This document shows positions 21,281-31,236 of a DNA stretch of 64,000 nucleotides, in pieces; position 1 is the stretch's first letter, and every line of letters begins with the position of its first letter. The notes beneath the pieces were generated by a model. The model saw only the letters and a list, made by a program, of their open reading frames with translations, ran no database searches and was not told the DNA's origin. The translations under genes and the position numbers were made by a program. Where the stretch lies: assembly GCA_947471745.1 (NCBI GenBank), contig CANJKZ010000774.1, forward strand, positions 1,240,001 to 1,304,000, in the 5' to 3' direction. Origin of the DNA: Closterium sp. Naga37s-1. Taxonomy: Eukaryota; Streptophyta; Zygnematophyceae; Desmidiales; Closteriaceae.

Positions 21281-23000
21281 GCTGCCCGTATGTCATTCGC
21301 ATGGGTGACCGTGGTGGTCAGACATGCGGGAGGTTTCACACTGAGCACCGCTGCTTCTCCCGCCTCGACGACGCTTGGCCTGTTGAGTTTGGTGACGAGG
21401 TCGAGCGCCCTCGCTGGGCAGATCTGCTTAGGTCTGGAGTTCCTATATTTGACATAGACTTTGATGCTATCCTTTCTGCTATGTATGCTTTGTCTGCTAG
21501 TGGTGAGGGTGACTGTTACCGGTGTGTGCCACCTGACCCAGGTATAGCGGCTGCTGCTCTAGGTGCTAGTGAGTCTGGTACTCTCCCTGGAACTGCACCT
21601 GCTGAGGCCTTGCACACCTTCACGTTGGACTCAGGTGCCTCGCGCTATTTCTTTTGTGACAGCACCACCTTCACTCCTCTTCCTGCACCTGTACCGGTCA
21701 GACTGGCTGACCCCTCCGGGGGCCCTGTCCTTGCCCGTTCCTCCACTGTCCTCCCGTGTCCGGCGGTTCCGTCTGGCTTACTGTCAGGTCTTCACCTCCC
21801 CTCGTTCTCTACGAACTTGGTGAGTACCGCTGCCCTCCAGGATGCGATGGTCACTACCACCACTCCTAGGGGTCAGCGTGTGTCGATCTGCACGTGCACA
21901 TGGACGTGGCGTCACCTGGCCACGTTCACTCGTCGGCCAGGGTCTAGTCTGTACACACTCGCTACCGAGCCTCCTCCGGTAACTGCGTCTGCTCAGGTGT
22001 CCGCGTCCGGTCAGGTAGCCGCCTCTTGCTTGTGTCACCTCCTGTCGCACCAGAATCTTCTGTGGCACCACCGCTTGGGTCACCCCTCCCTTCCACGCCT
22101 TCACGGCATGCACTCCCGACTCCTTGTCTCTGGTCTTCCTAGGTCTCTGCCTCCCTTACCGCCCTCGCCTGCCCCGCCCTGCCTTCCTTGCGTCGAGGAG
22201 CGGCAGTGCGCCGCTCCTCACTCCTCCTCGTTTTCCCCAACGACTGCTCCCCTGCAAACTCTCCACATCGACGTGTGGGGCCCAGCCCGCGTCAGTGGAC
22301 AGGGCCGCGAGCGCTACTTTCTGCTGGTTGTTGACGACTGCACGCGGTACATCACGGTCTTCCCCTTGCGCAGCAAGGGTGTGGTTGTTGATGTCTTGAT
22401 CCCTTGGATCCGTGCAGTCTGCCTCCAGCTCCGCGAGCGGTTCCACCAGGACCTCCCTGTCCTGCGTCTGCACTGTGTCAGAGGTGGTGAGTTCTCCTCC
22501 GACCTCTTGCGGGACTTTTGTCGTGGGGAGGGCATTCTCCAGTCGTTCATGCTTCCAGACTCCCCTCAGCAAAATGGGATTGCTGAGCGCCGCATTGGTT
22601 TAGTCATGGAGGTCGCTCGTACCTCCATGATCCATGCGGCTGCTCCCCATTTTCTGTGGCCGTTTGCGGTCCGGTACGCTGCGCATCAGCTCAACCTCTG
22701 GCCCCGTGTCTCCTTGCCGGAGACCTCGCCCACACTGCGTTGGACGGGGGAGGTTGGCGATGCGTCGGTGTTCCGGGTCTGGGGTTCTCGTGCCTTTGTT
22801 CATGATACGTCCGCGGACAAGCTCTCCGCTCGAGCTATCCCCTGCGTCTTCCTTGGCTTTGTCCCTGACGCGCCTGGCTGGCAGTTTTACCACCCCAACT
22901 CGCGCCGTGTCTTCCCTTCTCAGGACGTCACGTTTGAAGAGTCGGTTCCCTTTTACCATCTCTTCCCCTACCGATCTGCCCCTCCCCCGCCCCCGCCGCT
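21280..23000 (+). pseudogene. Element II protease and integrase block
   Basis: Begins with the C-x13-C-x6-H-x-C motif (CPYVIRMGDRGGQTC, then HRC), then HTFTLDSGAS (protease), LWHHRLGHPSLPRLHGMHSR and PCLPCVEERQ (integrase zinc domain), LQTLHIDVWGPARVSGQGRE, RGGEFSSDLLRDFC and DSPQQNGIAERRIGLVMEVA (integrase core with the N-x-x-x-E-R motif). AIPCVFLGFVPDAPGWQFYH marks the integrase C-terminal GKGY-like region. This lies in one of the longest open stretches in the window. Fossil. Confidence 0.92.
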
Positions 23001-23099
23001 CTTCGTTGCTCCTGGTATCCTTCCGGTTGACCCCCTCCCGCCCCAGGGTCCTGCTCCCTCAGGTGTGTCTCAGGTAGACCCTCTCCCTGGTACTGCGCT

Positions 23100-23790
23100 T
23101 GTTGAGAGAGCTGTCGGTTCAGGTGCTGCTAGAGGTGCTGCGTCTGGGGGTGCTGCGTCTGGGGATGCCGAGCCGGGGGTTGCGGAGTCTGAGGGTGCTG
23201 GGTCTGGGGGTGCTTAGCCTGGGGGTGAGGAGCCTGGGGGTGCTGAGAATGCGGGTGTGGAGCCTGGGGGTGCTGAGAGTGAGGGTGTTGAGCCTACGGG
23301 TGCTGAGTCGGATGGTGCGGAGTCTGGGGGTGCTGAGCCTCGGGGTGCTGCTTCGTCTAGAGGTCCTGCTGGTGCTTCGCCGAGACTGTCTCCATGTCAA
23401 CTGCGTGAGTGGCTTGTTCGGCGTGCACACCTTCAGAGTGGAGCTACCGGAGTTGGAGGCGCTGGAGCCGTTGGAGCCGATGGAGCCGCTGGAGCTGGTG
23501 GTGCTGGGGGTACTGCGGCTGCTGGTCCTGGAGGTGCTCGTACCAGGGGTACTGGAGCTGCCAGGACTGGTGGTGTTTGGGGCGCTGGAGCTGGAGACCC
23601 TACGGAGCCTGGAGCTGCTGGAGCTGGAGGCTCTTGCGCTGGTGGCACTGGCGCTGGAGGCGCTGGAGCTGGAGGAGCTGGAGTTGGAGGCACTTGCATG
23701 GGAGGCGCTGGAGCTGCAGGCGCTGGAGCTGTTGACCCTGGAGCTGGAGGTGCTGGAGTCACTGTGCGGCCGCGACCGTACTTCATTCCC
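23100..23790 (+). repeat. Element II integrase-RT spacer repeats
   Basis: Two repeat types. First 15-bp-period GAGCCTGGGGGTGCT words (GAEPGG) at 23140-23350, then 12-15-bp GGAGCTGGAGGTGCT words (AGAGGAG) at 23455-23760. Frames on both strands stay open by virtue of the repeat; antisense frames read TPRLST or PAPPAP and are shadows. Confidence 0.85.
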
Positions 23791-24299
23791 CTGCTTCAGC
23801 AGGTTCTTGGTGTCCCGTCTTCTACTAGCCTTACTCCTCCCCTCCTGTGTCCACCGCCTGACCAGTCGCAGCCGCCATTACAGCCAGCCTCCCCACTGTC
23901 TGCTCCTTCTCCTTACACTGAGCAGTCCGGCGGTCTTACAGAGCGTCGTGAGCCTGCATCTCGTCCTGTCTTGCCTGTTCGCACTGCTCGTCGCGTTCCT
24001 CGTTCGCGTCCTCCTCCATTCCCTGGCACACACGCTATGGCACTCTGTCCTTCCTCTGTTCCACTGCGTGCTCCTTTGCCGCCTCCTCCAGAGTCCTCTC
24101 TTCCCGAGGTCCCTGACCCTGAGTCTGACCGCGCTCGTGCTACCAGTCCCACTGTCTCTCGTCTCCTCGCCACTGCTGTCACTGACCCTTCTTTTGAGTC
24201 TGCTGCTGTGTCTGCTCTCGTTGCTGAGCTGCTTGACTTTGCTGCTGCCAGCTGTCTAAACTACGCCACTGCTCTTGTTGCTGAGTCTGCGTCTGCCAG

Positions 24300-25800
24300 T
24301 CCTCAGTCCATCGGGGGTAAGTGTGCTCTTGGCACGGACGTCCTTGAGGACAGGCAGGAGGACTTTGAGTGTCTTGCAGGTGCTGTACCTTATTTCGCTT
24401 CCATGCTGCTTGCCCTTGAGGGAGACCCGGATGCACCAGACATCCCGACCCCGCGCTCTTACGCAGAGGCGATTACGGGTCCTTACTCCTCTCAGTGGCA
24501 GGCAGCCATGGATGCCGAGATGGCATCCTGAAAGTCCACAGGTACCTACGTCGATGAGTTTCCCCCACCTGGGGCGAACATAGTCGATGGCATGTGGATT
24601 TTCAGGATGAAGCGGCCGCCGGGTTCTCCGCCTGCCTTCAAGGCGCGTTACGTTGCTCGAGGCTTCAATCAGCGACAGGGGGTTGACTACTTCCAGACCT
24701 TCTCCCCCACCCCGAAGATGACTACTGTTTGCATGTTGCTGCACGTCGTTGCTCAGCGTGACTACGAGTTGCACTCTCTGGACTTTAGCACAGCTTTCTT
24801 GCAGGGCAGCCTGCACGAGGAGATCTGGCTGCGCTGCCCACCTGGCTTCACTGGCTCGTTTCCTGCAGGTACCCAGTGGAGCCTCTGGCGGCCAGTCTAC
24901 GGTCTCCGCTAGGCGCCACGCGAGTGGCACGACACACTGAGGACTAAACTTGCGGTTCTTGGGTTTGCTCCTTCTACTGCTGACCCATCGCTATTTCTAC
25001 GCACCGACACCTCGCTGCCGCCGTTCTATGTCCTCGCCTACGTCGACGACCTCGTCTTTGCCACTGCTGACACCGAGGCACTGACCTGGGTGAACTGCGC
25101 AGCTATCTTGGCTTGCAAATCACCCGGGACAGAGCACGGCGCACCATCACCCTGACTCAGTCACACATGGTGCACCAGGTCCTTCAGTGCTTCGGCTTCC
25201 AGTTCTCCTCGCCACAGCCCACTCCTCTGTCTACCAGCCACTTTCTCTCGGCTCCACCTTTGGACGAGTCCGTATAGCCGAGTGGTCCGTACCCAGAGCT
25301 TGTGGGTTGCCTCATGTACCTGATGACGTGCACACGACCTGACCTCGCGTAACCTCTCAGCCTCCTGGCTCGCTACTTGGCTCCCGGTAGGCACCGAAAG
25401 GTGGACTGGGATGCTGCGAAGAGGGTACTGCGTTACTTGTGCAGTACGTCAGGCATGGGGCTTGTGCTTGGAGGACGTGGTCCAGTTGTACTCACTGGTC
25501 ACTCGTCTTCGGTTCTCAGCTCCAGTTGTGAGGCTGAGATCTACGCAGGGGCCATGGCTGCACAGGAGCTACGATGGCTCACCTACCTGCTGACCGACTT
25601 GGGAGAGCAGCCTCGTTCGCCTCCAGTTCTGTACGTAGACAACAGGGCCGTGATTTGGCCAGCTTTGTCTTGCATACGTGGCCACTAGGGCCAACACTGC
25701 TGATATATTCACCAACACACTTCCGCTTGGTGATCATCAGCGCTTCTCTACTATGTTACGCCTCGTGCCTACTTTGCCTCACTTGCTCACTGCTTGACTT
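24300..25800 (+). pseudogene. Element II reverse transcriptase and RNase H block
   Basis: DVLEDRQEDFECLAGAVPYF, then GMWIFRMKRPPGSPPAFKAR and ARGFNQRQGVDYFQTFSP, LDFSTAFLQGSLHEEIWLRC, a YVDDL region near 25041, and RNase H words such as SSSCEAEIYAGAMAAQELRW. Same order as element I. Fossil with several interruptions. Confidence 0.9.
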
Positions 25801-26024
25801 TGCTTGTACTGTGTTATATATATATACCTACATGCTTACACTTGCTAGGGTATGATCACTGTACTGTTTGTTCTCTTTATATAAAACTGCATGTGAACTG
25901 GCCTTGTGGCCCTTTGCTTGTGCTCGGACTGTGTGGTGACTTAATGATCCACCCTGAGCTTGCTTTGCTTTTCTTGACTGGTCTTGTGACCCCCTTGTTC
26001 TCCCCCATTTTGCCTATGGGGGTG

Positions 26025-26156
26025 TGTCAGAACATTATAGTGCTTACATTTGTGTAGGCTATAGTGGGGTAGCCCATAAGGGGTACAACCCAATTAGAGT
26101 TAGTACTTGTACCCAATTCTTTGCTAGTTCATTCATTCTCGTTCATTATTCTGACA
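26025..26156 (+). repeat. Element II 3' LTR
   Basis: 132 bp, ending TTATTCTGACA and followed by CAAGT, then the rest of element I's LTR. Confidence 0.93.
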
Positions 26157-26246
26157 CAAGTACTTACCCTAATTGGGTTGTATCCCTTATAAGCTACCCC
26201 ACTATAGCCTTCACAAATGTAAGCACTATAACATTCTGACATCTGC

Positions 26247-27090
26247 TGCTCTAGTCCGGGTGGCCTGTAAAATTTCTGCGAACTATTGTGCGCGTGGGAC
26301 TGGGTTGTCAGGGTTCAGGGTTATGGGTACTGTGGGGTTGTGTCCGTAGTCGAGGTAGAATGCGAATTCGATGAGTGGCAACCGCTACTTCCAAGTTGCC
26401 GTGTCGTCGCACGTGGCTCAGATTAATTGCTCTGTGGTCTGGTTGGTCCTTTCTGTTTGATCGTCAGTTTCGGGGTGGTATGATGAGCTGAACTGTAGTC
26501 GCGTGCCGAACTGCTGCCATAGGTTCCTCCAGAAGTTGCTGGTGAATTTCTTGTCGCGGTTGCTGATGATCGCCGCTGGTATCCCGTGCAGTCGAACGAC
26601 GGTGGAGATGAACAGTCGGGCTGTTTCTTCGGCTGAGACTGTTTTCTTGCAGGCTGCGAAATGTGCCATCTTCGTCAGCCGATCGACGACGACCAGGATC
26701 ACGTCATTCCCACTTGCTCCGGCCGGTACACCCGTGACGAAGTCCATCGTCACTTGTTGCCAAGCACACTCTGGGGGTGGTATCAGCTGCAATTGCCCTG
26801 CCGGTCGCTTTCGTGACGACTTCATGACTTGGCAAGTGGGACACGATGCCATCTGTCGTTGCACGTCAGTCCGCATTTCGGGCCTTTGTAATATCGTTGC
26901 AGCTACCGTGTCTTTTTGACCCCGAAATGTTCTGAGGTAACTCTGTCATGTACTTCCTGTAGCAGTAATTCCTATATTAGTGTATATCCTGGTACCCAGA
27001 TGCAGTCGGTGCCGACTTTTACGTAAGAAACTCCCTTTGCTGCTATGAATTTCCTCCTGTGAAGAATGAGTCTGTTTGGTATCCGTGGGT
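26247..27090 (-). pseudogene. Gypsy-B integrase zinc domain and core
   Basis: Minus-strand frames give QRQMASCPTCQVMKSSRKRP (second half of the HHCC finger), WQQVTMDFVTGVPAG (first catalytic Asp), VVVDRLTKMAHFAACKKTVS, IISNRDKKFTSNFWRNL and FSSSYHPETDDQTERTNQT (region before the catalytic Glu). Typical Ty3/gypsy integrase. Continues the C-terminal piece at 12181-12728. Fossil. Confidence 0.88.
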
Positions 27091-27171
27091 AAATAGTCCT
27101 ATGAGCGGTGGGCTGGGATGGCTCTGAACTGAGAGAGCAAGTTCCTAAGGCCAACAATCCGAGGGGGAGTT

Positions 27172-27969
27172 TGTTGGTGCAACCCTACGGTTTGCATTCG
27201 GCTTGTTGTCCGTGTGCGTGCATGCGTGTGTGCATGGAATGGTATGACGGCATGAGATAATACATATTTCATGCTTATAATAGTGTGTGAATGATGAGGC
27301 ATGGTTTTGAATGTGTGTGTCGAGTCAATAGCGAGTTATCGCTAGTCGCGTGTCACGTCGTTGTTTGCGTGTCGTGTGCGGTTTTCTATTTTGTCGTGTG
27401 TGGAACGTTCGGCGTGGCGCAGGTGTGCGCAGCAGAATTCCAAGAACTCAAGGAAGAATTTATCTTGAAGAACCAAAGCCTTGGTTTCAAGATTCAAGTG
27501 ATTTCGAAGCTCTCCAAAAGGATAAACTTTAAGATAGTGAGAATAGTTGCATTGCTTTGTGTAGTGTAACATTTCTCTTGGTGTAGGCCCTTGTGGAGGG
27601 TAGTTTCGAGACCCTTCGTAGTTGGGGACAGTGTGGCACTGTTCCACATCACTGTACCTCGGCTCTTGGGGTTTGTAGGAGCTGGGAGTCATTCCCAACT
27701 CGTAACTCTTCCTATCTTGTGTTCTAAGACCATAGTGGCTGCCATAGTGCCGTTCGTTCAAACCAACATTGCGTCGTCAATTCACGATAAAATCGTGCAA
27801 TCTAAATGGCCAAGTGTAGGCAACGTCATGACGCTCCAGATCCAATTTGAATCAAGTCATTTGTAGCTGTGACCAGAACGCTATTAACGTTTGACGCCGC
27901 TGTGCAGAAATCCGACTCTGCACTCTATCTTTCGTTTTAGGCACATTCAAGCCTATTGTGACTATAACA
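27172..27969 (+). repeat. Copia-2 LTR
   Basis: 798 bp, TGTTGGTGCAACCCTACGG...TTGTGACTATAACA. Same family as the LTRs at 44781-45599 and 54834-55632. Confidence 0.93.
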
Positions 27970-28003
27970 AGTGGTATCAGAGCCCCTTGGAGCAGTTTCG
28001 ACA

Positions 28004-29158
28004 ATGGCTGGACCTGAGGAAAGGGGTGGCAGAGGTGCTGGTGGCAGTGGAGAAGCCCAAGCTCAAGGCCAACCCCGTGATTCAGCCATGGCGCCCGTGC
28101 AACCAAGTCTTGGCCCACCTAGGGATGAGCCTAGGGTGTTTGGGCTTGACAAGTTCAATGGCGACAACTTCGCTGAATGGTCCTTCAGAATGGAGAATGT
28201 ATTTGTCCACTATGACCTGCTGGAGGTGATGGAAGGAACGGAGAAGCGCCCCGAGAACGACCCAGAGAAGAGCCCGTGGGTGCGGAAGAGCGCACAAGGC
28301 TATCTCCTACTTGGGCAAGCGTTGGGGAGCAGCCAAATCTGTCACATCAAGCCATTCCAGCGTGAACCAGAGAAAGGACCAAAGGCATGGGCTGCTCTCA
28401 AGGGTGTACACGCTCCTGCAACAGCGGCAGTAGCGGTGGTGTTGGAACGGCAAATGACGGCACTACGAATTGAAGAAGACGAAGCGGTTGAAGAAGGTGT
28501 TCAGAAATTCTTCGACTTGTTGATGCGGCTTGAGGGAGCTGATTTCAAATATAGTGAGCTGCAAAAGAAGACCAAGTTGCTGGCCTTACTCCCAGAGTCA
28601 TGGTCCTCGCTCATCATCAACCTCAATCGTGATTTGCCCCGCCTCTCGCTTGAAGACGTGAAGCGAGCGATCCTTCAAGAGGACTTCCGCCGCCGTGAGT
28701 TGGCGAGTGCGGATGGCGCCGGGGCAGCAAGCATCGGCCGAGGGTATGGCCGTGGAAGGGGCAGAGGACGAGGGGGAGGCAGATTTGGCAGCAAAAACTT
28801 CAATGGAGGCCGCGGGAGTGGCAGATATGGCAATGACAACAAGAACTACGGACGCGGTCGCGGACGGTTCGACGGCGAGTGTCATTTTTGCCACAAGAGC
28901 GGACACATGTGGCGCAATTTCTACAATCTCCCTGATTGATGGACTCCTGCTCAAGGCTAAGAGGGTAGAGGAGCAGGGGGAGGGAGAGGAAGAGGCTGTC
29001 GAGGCTGTGGCGGTCGCGGAGGTGGTGCTGCAAATATGAAGAGCGGCGGCAACGAGAGCGAGTTGAGGGACGATCGCTTTGCGGGTCAATTCTTCTTCGT
29101 GTCGACGCAAGCACCGGTTGGTCCAGAGAAAGATGAAGGCTTTGAGGAGCCAGCAGCC
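28004..29158 (+). pseudogene. Copia-2 gag
   Basis: From ATG at 28004 the frame encodes MAGPEERGGRGAGGSGEA, VFGLDKFNGDNFAEWSFRME (Gag N-terminal W-containing motif), RALQ-like helices and LLALLPESWSSLIINLNRD. A Gly/Arg-rich GRGRGRGRGGGRFG tail and a zinc knuckle CHFCHKSGHMWRN (C-x2-C-x4-H) follow. This is the copia Gag layout (UBN2-like plus CCHC). Fossil; the similar minus-strand copy is at 53.7-54.8 kb. Confidence 0.88.
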
Positions 29159-29159
29159 T

Positions 29160-30257
29160 GTTGCACACGAAGCAGCGCCCCTTGAACGGCGTGGCAGCTG
29201 CGTTTGTTGCAACGGCGTGTACAGTGGCGTGCTCAGTCGGCCCCCAAGTACAATGTCTATAGCAAGACCCTAGCCTCGGTCGGCGTAAAATGTCGATTTT
29301 CTCCGCTAACGCCAGGATTTCATTGAAGTTCGAGATCCTGCAAAGAAGGATTTCTTGCGAGATTTCCGACTTCAAGCTGCCTACGTAGCGATCCACTCGC
29401 TCCGCTTCATGCATGTAGCTGGCCTGTTCACACAGTGCAAGAAAACCGCTAGTGTAATCTTGGACCGACCCGAGCTGTTGCCAAGTGCGCAGCTTCTGGC
29501 GCGTTCAAATCGAAATCGCGATCGGCTCGAAACGCATCCGTAGCCCAGTGCACCACGCGTCCCATGTGCTGTATTAGGCTGTTTCGCAGAATGAGCTCCA
29601 GGTTACGGCTGGGCCCGAGGGCCTTTCCTCTTGCGACAGTGGCTCGTAGGTGCTTGGCGACGTCATTATGACTCGCCACTAGTCCATGGCACTCGCCACT
29701 CGCCACTCGCCACTCGCCCCGCAGCAATGACACGGCGTACCGGATCTTCGCTGCATCTAAAGTGACATAATTCGCGTAAAAAAACACGTTCTTCGTGAAA
29801 ACCCATGATTGAACCGGCAGGCCTCCATGCTGGCTAGGATCATAGCAGGGCGGGCGCTGCAGCTTCAGCGGCATCGGCTCACCAATGTTATTTTTGCCGG
29901 CAGTTGCGACAATGCTGATGTGACGGCGAGCCTTGCGATGTGCGTTTACGCCCGGTATTGTCCTGGTTCTCTCCATGCCCGACGTCGATTAGGCGACGCC
30001 ATCACTTATTGCTCCTGAGCACTGTCCCGCCTGTCGTGCTGTGACGGTGTCCCAGATGAGATGATCATCGGCTCATCCGATTGTGCAGGTGCATTTGCGG
30101 GTGCTGGTGCGGGTGCATTTGCCGTCGATTGCTTTTGCGCGGAATCACGTTCGGCTGTGAGTGTCATGATTTCAAGCGTTGATTCCTTGAGCTGGCGCAT
30201 TAACTCATCGAGGCAGTGTGTCAACGTGGCGAGTTAAATGCGACGAGATTCGTCCAT
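29160..30257 (-). pseudogene. Gypsy-B gag
   Basis: Minus-strand frames from ATG near 30257: a Gln/Ala/Pro-rich, probably coiled-coil start (LDELMRQLKESTLEIMTLTA), then PMPLKLQRPPCYDPSQHGGL and WVFTKNVFFYANYVTLDAAK, HEAERVDRYVGSLKSEISQE and the start of a zinc knuckle, KGRCFVCNR. A gypsy-type Gag different in sequence from Gypsy-A's. Fossil. Confidence 0.8.
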
Positions 30258-30437
30258 GGTGGGGGTTACGAGCTAGCTTCAGCGAGAGCCTCGGTCGTGG
30301 CTGAGTATGCTTACGAGAGAGCACACGAGCAGCGGTGCTTGGTTGCTGAGAGACGTCTACCCCCTCCAAAATTGGGATAGCGGGGAAGCGAAGGTGTAGG
30401 CGCGGTCCGAGAAGGGATCGTAGCTCTGAATACCAAG

Positions 30438-30788
30438 TGTTACGAGTGCAATTGAGTGAGCGAGCGAAGATTGCACTATCGAAGCAAAAGTACATTGAGC
30501 GAAGGAATGAGCGAAGATTATATAGCGAAGCTAGCGTGGTAACTGTAACGCGAGAAATTGGGGTGCGCTACGGGCCTAGCTCCGAGGTTGGGAAATGTCG
30601 AGGCGGAGGTCCGAAGCACGGATTACCAACCAAATCGTGAGGTTGGGTCGCGTCGTGAACAGTGGTAGGAACAGTGGTCGAGGCGCGTGTCGCGAGTGGT
30701 AACGGTGCACTGTTGGGTACTATTGGCGAGAACAGTTGTGTACGCGGTATGCAGGGGTGCGAAGTAAGGAAAAGGGATTTTCCTTACA
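30438..30788 (-). repeat. Gypsy-B 5' LTR
   Basis: 351 bp, plus view TGTTACGAGTGCAATTGAG...GGGATTTTCCTTACA; flanked by the primer-site complement on the left and target copy CGTAC (30789-30793) on the right. Confidence 0.9.
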
Positions 30789-30877
30789 CGTACAATCTGC
30801 TCTTCATGCACGATTTTGATAATTATTTAATGGATAAATTCTTCTTTGCAAAATGCATCAATTTTGTCTCGTGCTCA

Positions 30878-31009
30878 TGTCAGAAGAATGAACGAGAATG
30901 GATGAACTATAAAAGAGTTGGGTACAAGTACTAACCCTAATTGGGTTGTACCCCTTATGGGCTACCCCACAATAGCCTACACAACTGTAAGCATTATAAC
31001 ATTCTGACA
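30878..31009 (-). repeat. Element III 3' LTR
   Basis: 132 bp; followed in plus view by CACCCCCATAG, the complement of the polypurine tract. Confidence 0.9.
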
Positions 31010-31236
31010 CACCCCCATAGGCAAAGTGGGGGAGAACAAGTGGTCACAAGACCAGTCAAGAAAAGCAAAGCAAGCTCAGGGTGGATCACAAAGTCACCAC
31101 ACAGTCCGAGCACAAGCAAAGGGCCACAAGGCCAGTTCACATGCAGAGTTATATAAAAGAGAACAAACAATACAGTGATCATACCCTAGAAAATGTAAGC
31201 ATGCAGGTATATATATAGATCACAGTACAAGCAAAG

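Larger units (their letters stand above)
18805..26156 (+). mobile_element. Copia-1 element II (inner, inside element I's LTR)
   Basis: LTRs are 18805-18936 and 26025-26156, 132 bp each, TGTCAGAACATTATAGTGC...TGACA, differing at about 6 sites. Target duplication CAAGT lies at 18800-18804 and 26157-26161. Removing 18805-26161 restores element I's LTR seamlessly. The primer site TGGTTTAGAGC follows the 5' LTR at 18937; the polypurine tract CTATGGGGGTG ends at 26024. Order: minisatellite leader, gag, protease, integrase, GAEPGG spacer, RT, RNase H. 7.35 kb. Near-complete structure but broken by several interruptions. Confidence 0.94.
12729..26241 (-). mobile_element. Copia-1 element I (outer), split by element II
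   Basis: The 3' LTR is 12729-12861 (133 bp). The 5' LTR is 18752-18804 plus 26162-26241 (133 bp together), divided by element II. Target duplication TCTGC: 12724-12728 and 26242-26246. The primer site complement GCTCTGAAACCA is at 18740-18751 and the polypurine tract complement CACCCCCATAG at 12862. Inside, in minus order: GC-rich minisatellite leader (18660-18110), Gly-rich segment, protease, integrase, repeat spacer, reverse transcriptase and RNase H. LTRs differ at about 7 of 133 sites. Broken by several interruptions; parts otherwise in canonical copia order. Confidence 0.93.
27100..29158 (+). mobile_element. Copia-2 piece arranged 3' end - LTR - 5' end
   Basis: 27100-27171 matches the 3' internal end of Copia-2 (compare 50375-50443), including the polypurine tract CCGAGGGGGAG. 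The LTR is 27172-27969. The primer site TGGTATCAGAGC (27972-27983) and gag (28004-28939 and remnants onward) follow. So one LTR is flanked on its left by the tail and on its right by the head of the element. It sits inside Gypsy-B between gag and integrase. Broken fragment. Confidence 0.85.
11839..30788 (-). mobile_element. Gypsy-B: Ty3/gypsy element split by later insertions
   Basis: The 3' LTR is 11839-12180 and the 5' LTR 30438-30788 (minus-strand element). Target duplication CGTAC lies at 11834-11838 and 30789-30793, which ties the two ends together across 18.9 kb. Parts in minus order: 5' LTR, primer site (complement GCTCTGAATACCA, 30423-30435), gag (about 30257-29160), integrase core (27090-26247), integrase C-terminus (12723-12181), polypurine tract (complement of CTACCCCCCTCCCC), 3' LTR. 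Element I opened it in integrase, and a Copia-2 piece lies between gag and integrase. Protease and RT were not found. Broken. Confidence 0.88.
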
